DNA of 64,000 nucleotides, taken from contig BPHC01000009.1 in NCBI GenBank assembly GCA_026003355.1, positions 37,000 to 100,999 of the forward strand, written 5' to 3'. Below, piece after piece: positions 31,409 to 40,026 of the stretch (within the stretch, counting starts at the first letter, position 1; each line of letters starts with the position of its first letter). Below the pieces are notes generated by a model. That model saw only the letters and a list, made by a program, of their open reading frames with translations. It did no database searches and was not told the DNA's origin. Both the position numbers and the translations under genes were made by a program. The DNA is from Cyclobacteriaceae bacterium. GTDB lineage: Bacteria; Bacteroidota; Bacteroidia; Cytophagales; Cyclobacteriaceae.

Positions 31409-31437
31409 CGTTTGTCCGCTTACGGACAGGTGCTTTG
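31409..31437 (+). promoter_or_regulatory. Overlapping dyads GCGGACA-gtcgtt-TGTCCGC / TGTCCG-ctta-CGGACA
   Basis: Read directly at the start of the 180-bp gap before the permease gene. Confidence 0.5.
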
Positions 31438-31479
31438 TGTTAACCCGCCTGAAATCAACAATAGGGCCATAATGTTTAC

Positions 31480-31494
31480 TGGCATCGGGTTTGA
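31480..31494 (+). promoter_or_regulatory. Sigma-54-like -24/-12 element (TGGCATCGGGTTTGA)
   Basis: Compared with TGGCAC-N5-TTGC: correct spacing, -12 GC degenerate (GA). Confidence 0.35.
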
Positions 31495-31549
31495 TTTTAG
31501 TGCAACTATTAACCCTGTTGTTTCATCTTACATGCATTAAACCCAGATT

Positions 31550-33961
31550 ATGTTACGGAATTATATTCTCGTTGCCCTGCGCAACATAAGGAAACAAAAG
31601 TTTTTCGCTTTCATTAACATTGCCGGGCTGGCCATTGGCATAAGTGTTTGTTTGCTGGTGTACCTGTATGTAACGGATGAGCTGAGTTACGACCGGTTTC
31701 ATCGGGGCTATGGGAATATTTATCGCATAGGTCTGCACGGTCGCCTGGCCGGTCAGGAAATTTACACTTCCAACTCCAGCCTGCCTGTTGGGCCAGCTGC
31801 GGTTTCGGATATTCCGGGTGTTGAAGAAATGGTAAGGCTTTTTCCCATCGGGGGCTCCACAGGTGTGGCCTTCCGCTATGAAGACCATGTGTTTTCAGAA
31901 CCGCGGGTGTTCGGGGCCGACTCCAACTTTTTTTCTTTCTTCAGTTTTGAACTTCTTAGGGGCGATGCCAGAACAGCGCTTAAAGAAGTAAACAGCGTGG
32001 TCATTACCGAAGCCCTGGCCCGCAAGTATTTCGGAAGTGACGATCCGATTGGCAAGATTATAACCATAGGCAATGACAAGTGGCCCTGTAAAGTTACCGG
32101 CGTTACCAGGGGTGCCCCGGCCAATTCGCATATTCAGTTCAATGCTATCATTTCTTTTGCAACCATTGAAAAGACCTATTGGCCCGGGTGGACGGGCAAC
32201 TCCATATATACCTATCTGCGCAAAAACCCGCAAACATCAGTTGAGCAAATTAATGCCGGCCTTGCTGAGCTTGTGCGAAAACATGTGGGTAAGGAACTGG
32301 AAGAGGGCCTGGGCATTAATTTCGATGAGTTTCTTAAGCAGGGAGGTATTTACAGCTACATGGTTTACCCGATGGCCGACTCACATCTTTACAGTCAGTT
32401 TCGTGATGACATGGAGCCTTCGGGCGATATAAGTCATGTGTATATTTTTTCTGCAATAGGTTTGTTTGTTCTGCTTATTGCCTGCATAAATTTTATGAAC
32501 CTCTCAACAGCCCGCTCGGTCGGCCGGGCCAAAGAAGTGGGCCTGCGCAAAACTTTCGGCTCGGTGCGTTCGCAAATGATTTTCCGCTTTTTGGCCGAAT
32601 CGGTGGTGTATAGCCTGCTGGCCATGATGCTGGCCCTGATCGCCACCTACCTGGTTTTGCCCTGGTTTAACGAACTGGCCGGAAAATCGCTTACCTTTTG
32701 GCATTTGCTTAGGTTTTCATTTCTGGGTATTTCGCTTGTTCTTGCACTGCTGGTAGGAATTATTGCCGGAAGTTATCCGGCCTTTTACCTTACTTCGTTC
32801 GAAGCAGTAAATGTGCTAAAGGGAAAACTGCAGGCAGGAGCAAAAAGCAAAGGCATACGAAGTGCCCTGGTTGTGCTGCAGTTTGCCGTTTCGGCTTTCC
32901 TTATTGTTGCCACACTGGTAGTGTACAGGCAGCTGGAGTACATGCAAGACAAAGATCTGGGTATGGACCAGCATCAGGTTATACAGGTACGAAACACCAG
33001 GCGCCTTGGTGGCAATCAAAAGGCATTCAGGCAGGAGGCTGAAAAAATTACAGGTGTGGAGCTGGCCAGTTTTACCAGCAATGTTTTACCGGGTGTTAAC
33101 AATACTACGGTTTTCAGGGTGCGGGGAGTAAACCAGGATTTCCTTGCAGGCAAGTATTATGCCGATTACAACCATGTGCAGCTCATGAAGCTGAAAATGA
33201 AAGCCGGACGCTTCTTTTCTCCCGAATTTGCAACCGACTCATCGGCTGTGGTGTTAAACGAAGCAGCCGTAAAGGAATTTGGTCTGGAAAATCCGCTTGA
33301 AGCCTATATCATTGATTTTAACGATGAAGTGCCCGACACCTTACGGGTTGTAGGTGTGGTAAGCGATTTCAATTTTGAGTCGCTTAAAACCCACGTTCGG
33401 CCGTTGGTTATCCGACTGGCCGATGTAAGCCATAACCTGCTGGTTCGCTATTCGGGCAATCCGCAAACGGTAGTATCAGGCCTGGAAGAATTGTGGCGCA
33501 GGCTGGGCGAAGGAGAACCTTTTAGTTACACTTTTATGGATCAGGACTTTGACGAGCTTTTCCGGGCCGAACTGCGCATGCGCAATATTTTCCTGGTGCT
33601 GGCGGGCATTACCCTGTTTATAGCCTGCATGGGCCTGTTTGCACTGGCATCGTTTACCACCGAACAGCGCACCAAAGAAATAGGCATCCGCAAAGTTTTG
33701 GGCGCCCCTGTTTACACCCTGGCGCTTCTGCTTACGCGCGAGTTTACGGTGCTGGTAGGTGTTGCGCTGGTTCCTGCACTGCTCATGGGCTGGTATTTTG
33801 GCCGGCAGTGGCTTCAGAACTTCACCTACCGAACGGCCATCGGTGCAGAGGTGTATCTGGTGGCTTCCCTGCTGGCACTTGTTATTGCATGGGTTACCGT
33901 GTCTTACCAGGCACTAAAAGCGGCCCGTGCCAACCCGGCCCACTCGCTGCGTTACGAGTAA
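31550..33961 (+). CDS. ABC transporter permease (MacB_PCD/FtsX family, 803 aa)
   Basis: MLRNYILVALRNIRKQKFFAFINIAGLAIGISVCLLVYLYV; two FtsX blocks; TTEQRTKEIGIRKVLGA. Confidence 0.93.
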   Translation: MLRNYILVALRNIRKQKFFAFINIAGLAIGISVCLLVYLYVTDELSYDRFHRGYGNIYRIGLHGRLAGQEIYTSNSSLPVGPAAVSDIPGVEEMVRLFPIGGSTGVAFRYEDHVFSEPRVFGADSNFFSFFSFELLRGDARTALKEVNSVVITEALARKYFGSDDPIGKIITIGNDKWPCKVTGVTRGAPANSHIQFNAIISFATIEKTYWPGWTGNSIYTYLRKNPQTSVEQINAGLAELVRKHVGKELEEGLGINFDEFLKQGGIYSYMVYPMADSHLYSQFRDDMEPSGDISHVYIFSAIGLFVLLIACINFMNLSTARSVGRAKEVGLRKTFGSVRSQMIFRFLAESVVYSLLAMMLALIATYLVLPWFNELAGKSLTFWHLLRFSFLGISLVLALLVGIIAGSYPAFYLTSFEAVNVLKGKLQAGAKSKGIRSALVVLQFAVSAFLIVATLVVYRQLEYMQDKDLGMDQHQVIQVRNTRRLGGNQKAFRQEAEKITGVELASFTSNVLPGVNNTTVFRVRGVNQDFLAGKYYADYNHVQLMKLKMKAGRFFSPEFATDSSAVVLNEAAVKEFGLENPLEAYIIDFNDEVPDTLRVVGVVSDFNFESLKTHVRPLVIRLADVSHNLLVRYSGNPQTVVSGLEELWRRLGEGEPFSYTFMDQDFDELFRAELRMRNIFLVLAGITLFIACMGLFALASFTTEQRTKEIGIRKVLGAPVYTLALLLTREFTVLVGVALVPALLMGWYFGRQWLQNFTYRTAIGAEVYLVASLLALVIAWVTVSYQALKAARANPAHSLRYE

Positions 33962-34096
33962 ATTGCCCAGGCGCCTGATTATTTAAAATGATTTAAAATG
34001 TTGATTGTGAAGTGATTAGATTTGATAATATTAAATTTTTGTTAACTGTTTAATCGCTATCTAACAATTCAATAATTTTCCGAAAATCATACAATC

Positions 34097-34351
34097 ATGA
34101 AACGGAAAAAGGCTATGCGCAAAGACCTTCGAAACAGGTTAAGCGGTTCAATTGAAGAACTGGTTAAGCAGGAAGACCCCAGCCCATCGAAAAAAGTAAA
34201 AAAAATTATTAAGCGGGCTTCTGATAAGCTGGCCCGTGCCGTGGTAAAAGACACGAAAAAGGCGGAGAATAAAAGTGACAAAACCGGTAAAAAGCTAAGC
34301 CGGAAAGCAGCTCAAAGAAAGACCGAAATGTCTGCTGAGTCTGTGGCTTAA
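34097..34351 (+). CDS. Small lysine-rich basic protein
   Basis: MKRKKAMRKDLRNRLSGSIEELVKQEDPSPSKKVKKIIKRASDKLARAVVKDTKKAENKSDKTGKKLSRKAAQRK; preceded by AT-rich region. Confidence 0.65.
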   Translation: MKRKKAMRKDLRNRLSGSIEELVKQEDPSPSKKVKKIIKRASDKLARAVVKDTKKAENKSDKTGKKLSRKAAQRKTEMSAESVA

Positions 34352-35040
34352 CGGCGGTGTTGTTTAAAAAATTCGTAAAGTACAATGTTGAGCCATATAA
34401 GTAACATGCCGTAGAACACGTCTTCGGCAGGTATGGTCCCCAGGCGTACACCCAGGTTTTCGTTGTTGTTGTACCAAACCACTTCCTCATCTATCCAGGA
34501 GCCGGTAAGGATGCCGTTTACAATAAAAAACGGAATAAGTATTACGGCATAAGCCAGGTAAAACCTGCCCATAAACCGGGGCCTGAAATAATACATGTGC
34601 AGGCCGAGCAGCATACCCAGTGTTATGAAGGTTACCGAAGTGTACCATTTTTCGAGGTTATATAACCCGGAAATAAAAAGGAACGCTACCAGCGCAAATG
34701 AAATGAAATCATGATGCGGGAAGAGATAATCTTTTTCAATGAGGTGGTTCAGTGCAAAATAGGTAAATACACAGGCGTAGGGAATGCAGACAAAAAACAG
34801 AATTTCTTCCAGCGGCAGACTGCCAACATAAATTTCCGAAAGATAACGCGGGTTAAAGCCCCACACGCCCATGCGTGTAAACCATTCGTCCCATACAATA
34901 AACAAGGCTGCCGTTACCAGCAAGGCAGGCCAGAGGTATTTCCAGGTTTTGTAAAAGGGTGCTTTCGGATAAAAACTACAGGCCAGCGGAATACTGATGC
35001 TGCCAATATCTAACGCCAGGTATAGGTACTTTTCGCTCAA
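34348..35040 (-). CDS. Lycopene cyclase (CrtYc/CrtYd-type fused domains)
   Basis: FIVWDEWFTRMGVWGFNPRYLSEIYVGSLPLEEILFFVCIPYACVFTY; second copy of the fold with TIPAEDVFYGMLLIWLNI. Confidence 0.9.
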   Translation of the reverse strand: MSEKYLYLALDIGSISIPLACSFYPKAPFYKTWKYLWPALLVTAALFIVWDEWFTRMGVWGFNPRYLSEIYVGSLPLEEILFFVCIPYACVFTYFALNHLIEKDYLFPHHDFISFALVAFLFISGLYNLEKWYTSVTFITLGMLLGLHMYYFRPRFMGRFYLAYAVILIPFFIVNGILTGSWIDEEVVWYNNNENLGVRLGTIPAEDVFYGMLLIWLNIVLYEFFKQHRR

Positions 35041-35045
35041 GCGGA

Positions 35046-35540
35046 TTACTGGGTTTCCTGGCGCTCTTTTTTAAAGACAAATTGTTTGGGTTCGTACTTT
35101 TTTGGCGCGATCAGGAACCCAAACGCTTCGCAGCCTTCTTTCGTGTGTTTGGCATGGTGAATATAGTGTGCATTAATCATACGCTGCAGGTATTTGCTGC
35201 GCCTGGACGGGCGCCATCTTATGCGCTGGTGCACAATAATGTCGTGAAAAACGATGTAAAAAATACCGTATAACAGTATTCCTAACCCTACCGCAATGCC
35301 GTAAGGATTATAATTTACTACCGTGAAGTAATAAAACAGAAACATAGAAGGGATACTGAAAACCACAGCAAACCAGTCGTTTTTTTCCAGGGCGTGGTTA
35401 TGCACCGTGTGGTGCGATTTGTGCCACGACCATAAAAAGCCATGCATTACATATTTGTGTGTAAACCACGCTACAAATTCCCAGAAAAGAAACGTAGCAA
35501 CGGTAACCAATGCGCAGCTTATGATTAACCAGACACTCAT
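35046..35540 (-). CDS. crtZ: Beta-carotene hydroxylase (fatty acid hydroxylase family)
   Basis: FVAWFTHKYVMHGFLWSWHKSHHTVHNHALEKNDWFAVVFS..INAHYIHHAKHTKEGCEAFGFLIAPKKY. Confidence 0.92.
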   Translation of the reverse strand: MSVWLIISCALVTVATFLFWEFVAWFTHKYVMHGFLWSWHKSHHTVHNHALEKNDWFAVVFSIPSMFLFYYFTVVNYNPYGIAVGLGILLYGIFYIVFHDIIVHQRIRWRPSRRSKYLQRMINAHYIHHAKHTKEGCEAFGFLIAPKKYEPKQFVFKKERQETQ

Positions 35541-36019
35541 ACAATAGCCGATGCTGATTTGTTGACGAACAACGCTTCCAGTTTTTTAAAGCGATAGTCA
35601 AAGATACGGCTTAACGACCGCTTTACAAAAAGTGCGTGTGCCCAGGTGCCTAAGGGCCCAAGGGGCAGCGCATAATTAACCTCATCGGTCATTTCTATAC
35701 CGCCTTCCACCTCTCTGAAATGGTGCTGATGATGCCATAGGGCGTAAGGCCCTGAACGTTGCTCGTCAACAAAATAATAGGGTTGGTTCACATGGGTAAT
35801 CTCAGTTACCCAGTGCATGGTAATGCCGCGGATACCCTGCACCTGATACCGGATAATCTGTCCCGGGTACATGGGGCCATGCCCTGAGATATAGAGAATT
35901 TTAAAACCCATGTATTCCGGTGTAATAATGGCCAGGTTGCGCGGATCAGAAAAAAATGTCCACGCTTCGGCCAGTGTTAAGGGAAGAATTTGCGTTCGTT
36001 TAAGATTATAAATTGTCAT
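35537..36019 (-). CDS. SRPBCC family protein
   Basis: RTQILPLTLAEAWTFFSDPRNLAIITPEYMGFKI..ITHVNQPYYFVDEQRSGPYALWHHQHHFREVEGGIEMTDEVNYALPLG. Confidence 0.85.
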   Translation of the reverse strand: MTIYNLKRTQILPLTLAEAWTFFSDPRNLAIITPEYMGFKILYISGHGPMYPGQIIRYQVQGIRGITMHWVTEITHVNQPYYFVDEQRSGPYALWHHQHHFREVEGGIEMTDEVNYALPLGPLGTWAHALFVKRSLSRIFDYRFKKLEALFVNKSASAIV

Positions 36020-36048
36020 ACCGGTATAACAAGTACCTTCAAAAAAGG

Positions 36049-36531
36049 TTAGGAACGGATTATGTTTTTAAGCTTCAGGTAGCGGGTGGTCAGGGGTATG
36101 CCGTGGTTCAGATTTCTAAAGGTCAGCACACGGCAAACCGTACTCAGGTGGTCTCCGGTATCAAAACACCTTACAACCTTCAAGTGAACAAAGGCAAGCG
36201 CACGGCTAAGGTAGGGCAAACCGTGGTGCCACTCAACAGGTTCGTTGATGCTGCTGAGTTTATGGGTGTTCCGGCCGGAAGTTTTTCCAAGGCGTGCTAC
36301 CAGCCGGTACTGTTTACGCTCCAGCAGTTGCAGCAGAAATTCACCCCGTTTACCAACCAGCTCGAGCGTGAAGGTATTCCGGTAAAGAGCTACTACATAT
36401 AATTTAGGTTTCAGGCTTACCGGCACGGCATAGGTGCAAATGTTCATGTTGGCGTTACCCTGCCAGGCCGATGCAATGCTGTATACGGGCTGGTCAACAC
36501 GGTTCCACGGTTTTTTACGCAGTTCGCTCAT
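36049..36531 (-). CDS. Flavin reductase-like (FMN-binding split barrel) protein
   Basis: QPVYSIASAWQGNANMNICTYAVPVSLKPKLYVVALYRNTFTLELV..FLLQLLERKQYRLVARLGKTSGR. Confidence 0.75.
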   Translation of the reverse strand: MSELRKKPWNRVDQPVYSIASAWQGNANMNICTYAVPVSLKPKLYVVALYRNTFTLELVGKRGEFLLQLLERKQYRLVARLGKTSGRNTHKLSSINEPVEWHHGLPYLSRALAFVHLKVVRCFDTGDHLSTVCRVLTFRNLNHGIPLTTRYLKLKNIIRS

Positions 36532-37993
36532 ATAATTTTTCCAGAAACCAATCTGCCTGTTTAAATAGCCTTATCTGCCGCGCTTTGGGCATTTGTTGCA
36601 TTAGCTTCAGCATTATACGCATACGTGCGTTACCGGCAAATTTCTGCTGGTGTTTATTTAAAAACCGCCAGTATAGGCCGTCCCAGGTATCTACCCATTT
36701 ATCCTTGCTGAAGGAGCTCATTTTCAGAATATAGTTTGAACTGCTGATGTAGGGTTTTGTTGCCATCAGACCGCCATCGGCATACTGACTCATGCCATAC
36801 ACGTTGGGTACCATAACCCAGTCGTAGGCATCGATAAACAATTCCATAAACCATTGGTACACCCTGTCGGGATGGATTTCGCAAAGCAGCATGAAGTTGC
36901 CCATCACCATGAGGCGTTCAATGTGATGAGCATAGGCTTGTTCGGTGACGCGGTGGATGACGGCATCCACCGGATCAACGCCTGTTGTGCCGGTGTAAAA
37001 GGCTAAAGGCATAGGTGCGCTGTGCCCAAAAAAATTGCAGGTACGTTGAAACGTTCCCTGGCGGAGGTAAACCGCACGGATAAATTCCCTCCATCCTATT
37101 AGTTGCCGCACAAATCCTTCCAGGGAATTAAGCGGGATGCGGTGGGTAAGGGCATATTCCAACGTACGTTCAAGCACATATTCCGGTTGCAGCAGTCCTG
37201 TATTCAGGGCGGGGGCCAGTACAGAGTGAAACACAACAGCGTGGTGCGGATGGATGGCGTCCTGGTAGGTGCCAAAGTTATACAGCCGGTTGGCGAGGAA
37301 ATGGTCCAGCGCTTGCCGGGCATCCTGAAAAGTTGTGGCATAGCCAAATCCATGGGTGGTCCCCGGGTTATCAGGGAAGGTCTGCGCTACGTATGCGGCT
37401 GCTTCTTCCGTAAAACGGGAAGCGGGTGCCTGGTATGTTGGTGGCAGAACAATTTTTCGGGGCAGCGCCTTCCGGTTTTCGGCATCGAACGACCAGCGGT
37501 TTCCTAAGGGTTTGCCGTTGGCCATTAAAATGTTGAGGCTCTTCCGTGCGTGTTGATAGAAGCGGGTTTGGAAGTACCTGTCTGTGTGTTGAAAATGGCT
37601 CTGAAGAAATGCCAAAGGGAAAATAAAGTTAGGGGTTTCGTACCGTATACCCCGTATGGAATGGTTGCGGCAGTAGCGGGTTAGTCTTCTTTCCAGGAGG
37701 TAATCGGTGGTATCGGCATAGTGTACGACTGCTGTGTTTTGTGCTTTCAGATTGCCGAAAACATTGTTCAGTGAGCGTCCTTGTGCCCAGTTGATATAGG
37801 TTACCGGATATCCTTTTTGGGTCAGGTAATCGGCATAATATTTCATGCTGGCCCGGTGCAGCATGAGTTTCTTTTTATGAAAGGCATACTGGCCAAAAAA
37901 AAGGTCGTCTTCAATAAGAATTACCCTCCGGCTTTTGCTCAGTGCCGGGTGGCGTTCAAACAGTTGATGGGGAAACACCAGGGTTACTTCCAC
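36515..37993 (-). CDS. Cryptochrome/photolyase-related protein (FeS-BCP/PhrB-like lineage)
   Basis: VTLVFPHQLFERHPAL..FFGQYAFHKKKLMLHRASMKYY..NVYGMSQYADGGLMATKPYISSSNYILKMS; GTG start. Confidence 0.88.
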   Translation of the reverse strand: MEVTLVFPHQLFERHPALSKSRRVILIEDDLFFGQYAFHKKKLMLHRASMKYYADYLTQKGYPVTYINWAQGRSLNNVFGNLKAQNTAVVHYADTTDYLLERRLTRYCRNHSIRGIRYETPNFIFPLAFLQSHFQHTDRYFQTRFYQHARKSLNILMANGKPLGNRWSFDAENRKALPRKIVLPPTYQAPASRFTEEAAAYVAQTFPDNPGTTHGFGYATTFQDARQALDHFLANRLYNFGTYQDAIHPHHAVVFHSVLAPALNTGLLQPEYVLERTLEYALTHRIPLNSLEGFVRQLIGWREFIRAVYLRQGTFQRTCNFFGHSAPMPLAFYTGTTGVDPVDAVIHRVTEQAYAHHIERLMVMGNFMLLCEIHPDRVYQWFMELFIDAYDWVMVPNVYGMSQYADGGLMATKPYISSSNYILKMSSFSKDKWVDTWDGLYWRFLNKHQQKFAGNARMRIMLKLMQQMPKARQIRLFKQADWFLEKLYERTA

Positions 37994-38006
37994 ATAGTTG
38001 AAACAA

Positions 38007-38153
38007 TTATAAAGCTCTACGGTTTTGGCTTATCCGGCTTTTTTTACTGCAATATTTTACTTCGGTCCAACAGCGTTTCCACTTTTTACGCCAGGTAAAA
38101 AGCTGGCCGCATGTGGGGCAGGTTTTTTCAGGCAGGTGGGCTTTTTTTGTCAT
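38007..38153 (-). CDS. DUF2256 family small zinc-ribbon-like protein
   Basis: MTKKAHLPEKTCPTCGQLFTWRKKWKRCWTEVKYCSKKSRISQNRRAL*, read from reverse complement; below the ORF-track length cutoff; sits between two photolyase genes. Confidence 0.82.
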   Translation of the reverse strand: MTKKAHLPEKTCPTCGQLFTWRKKWKRCWTEVKYCSKKSRISQNRRAL

Positions 38154-39487
38154 TCCAGTGTGCGGCCAAGTGCTTCGCTGTACACTTTAAGTGCGCGCTG
38201 GCGTGCAAAGTTATAGTCAACAATAGGTTTGGGGTATTGGGGTGTTTCATATTCGGGAACCCATTTTTTAATGTAAGTGCGTTGCGGGTCGAATTTCTCC
38301 ATTTGCAAACCGGGATTAAAAACTCTGAAGTACGGTGCGGCATCGCATCCGCTTCCGGCGGCCCACTGCCAGCCTCCGTTATTCGAGGCCAGGTCGAAGT
38401 CCAGCAGTTTTTTGGCAAAATAGGCCTCGCCCCAGCGCCAGTCTATTAACAGGTTTTTAGTGAGAAAACTGGCTGTAACCATACGTACCCTGTTGTGCAT
38501 GTATCCGGTGGCGTTCAGTTCGCGCATGCCGGCATCTACCAGCGGATATCCGGTACGGCCCTGGCACCATGCTTCAAATTCACCGGCATGGTTGCGCCAT
38601 TTTATCCGGTCGTATTCGGGTTTAAAGGCCCGACTCACTACGTGCGGGAAATGCCATAAAATCATCTGGTAAAAGTCGCGCCAGATGAGCTCGTTAAGCC
38701 ATTTTTCATTTTTTTTAAATGCTATACCGGCCAGTTGCCGGATGCTTACCGTGCCAAAGCGCAGGTGCACACTCAGGCGGGTGGTACCGGCGGTGCCGGG
38801 ATAGTCGCGGGTAAGGTGGTAGTTTTCAATGACTTTCAGCGGAATTTTCCTTTCAGGTAAAGGAATATGCGAGGTGCGAAAGCCAATTTCCTCAATCGCG
38901 GGAAAGGGCAGTGGGGGCGTTTGTTGCAAATGATGAAAATATTTTTCAGTGGGATAGGCCTTTAAATAAAACGCACGGCACAGAGCTTTCCACTTTTTGC
39001 TGTATGGTGTGTACACCGTATAAGGTTGTCCATCATCTTTCAATACCTCATTCTTTTCAAAAAGAACCTGATCTTTAAAAGTGCGAAAGGGTACGTTGGC
39101 AGCCTGCAATACGGTTCTTACCTCCTTATCGCGTCTGATGGCATAAGGTTCGTAATCGTGGTTGGTGTAAACGGCTGCAGGTTTTAGTTTTTTAAAAATT
39201 TCAACCGGATTGCCATGCAGTACCAGCAGCGAGCTGCCTTTTTCTTCCAGTTCCTGTTTTAAACGAATAAGCGTTTGATATATAAATGTTACACGGGAAT
39301 CTGCGGGGTCGTCCAGCTTGTTCAGTATTTCGGTATCAAAAATAAAAAGAGGCAACACCTGGCGGTGTTCGCGCAGTGCGTGGTACAGTGCGGCCTGGTC
39401 GGTAAGGCGCAAATCCCTGCGAAGCCAAACCAGCACCGTGTCGGGTGTTACTGCGTTAAGTGCCTGGTGATTTTGGTACAGGTTCAA
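38150..39487 (-). CDS. phrA: Deoxyribodipyrimidine photo-lyase (class I CPD/cryptochrome)
   Basis: VLVWLRRDLRLTDQAALYHAL..FLTKNLLIDWRWGEAYFAKKLLDFDLASNNGGWQWAAGSGCDAAPYFRVFNP. Confidence 0.93.
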   Translation of the reverse strand: MNLYQNHQALNAVTPDTVLVWLRRDLRLTDQAALYHALREHRQVLPLFIFDTEILNKLDDPADSRVTFIYQTLIRLKQELEEKGSSLLVLHGNPVEIFKKLKPAAVYTNHDYEPYAIRRDKEVRTVLQAANVPFRTFKDQVLFEKNEVLKDDGQPYTVYTPYSKKWKALCRAFYLKAYPTEKYFHHLQQTPPLPFPAIEEIGFRTSHIPLPERKIPLKVIENYHLTRDYPGTAGTTRLSVHLRFGTVSIRQLAGIAFKKNEKWLNELIWRDFYQMILWHFPHVVSRAFKPEYDRIKWRNHAGEFEAWCQGRTGYPLVDAGMRELNATGYMHNRVRMVTASFLTKNLLIDWRWGEAYFAKKLLDFDLASNNGGWQWAAGSGCDAAPYFRVFNPGLQMEKFDPQRTYIKKWVPEYETPQYPKPIVDYNFARQRALKVYSEALGRTLE

Positions 39488-39501
39488 ATTTTCAACAGGG
39501 T

Positions 39502-40026
39502 TTAAAGTCTGTCAAACAGGTAGTTAAATTCGGGGTGGGTTATCATGAGCCTGAGCCACGGGGTAAAGCGTTCAGGATTATGTATAACTTCGGCATACAT
39601 GCTGTTAAGTGAAACAAACCGCCAGGCGGCAACTTCGGCAGGGTTTGCCTCCGGAATGCCGTCAAACCTGCCGGTAAATACGTGGTCTACCTCATGTTCG
39701 GTAAGGTGGTTATCCAGGTTGGCTTTGTAGATAAATGAATAGACAAACCGGGGTTCAAGGTCTATGCCCATCTCTTCTTTCAATCTTCTTCGGGCGGCTT
39801 CGGCCGTGCTTTCGCACGGACGGGGGTGGCTGCAGCAGGTGTTGCTCCACAAACCGGCGCAGTGGTATTTATGCGGTGCGCGTTTCTGCAGCAGCAATTC
39901 TCCTTTTGAGTTTAAAATAACCACAGAAAAGGCGCGGTGCAAAAGGCCCTGGCGGTGGGCTTCCAGCTTTTCCATGGTGCCGGTTTGCCGGTCGTGCGGG
40001 TCAACCAGAATTACCTCTTCCATCAC
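39502..40026 (-). CDS. idi: Isopentenyl-diphosphate delta-isomerase type I
   Basis: LLLQKRAPHKYHCAGLWSNTCCSHPRPCES..RRLKEEMGI; Nudix fold. Confidence 0.93.
   Translation of the reverse strand: MMEEVILVDPHDRQTGTMEKLEAHRQGLLHRAFSVVILNSKGELLLQKRAPHKYHCAGLWSNTCCSHPRPCESTAEAARRRLKEEMGIDLEPRFVYSFIYKANLDNHLTEHEVDHVFTGRFDGIPEANPAEVAAWRFVSLNSMYAEVIHNPERFTPWLRLMITHPEFNYLFDRL

Noticed and set aside
36013-36402. 129-aa ORF (+) opposite the flavin reductase-like gene
   Set aside because: Antisense frame to a better supported minus-strand gene in a continuous operon.
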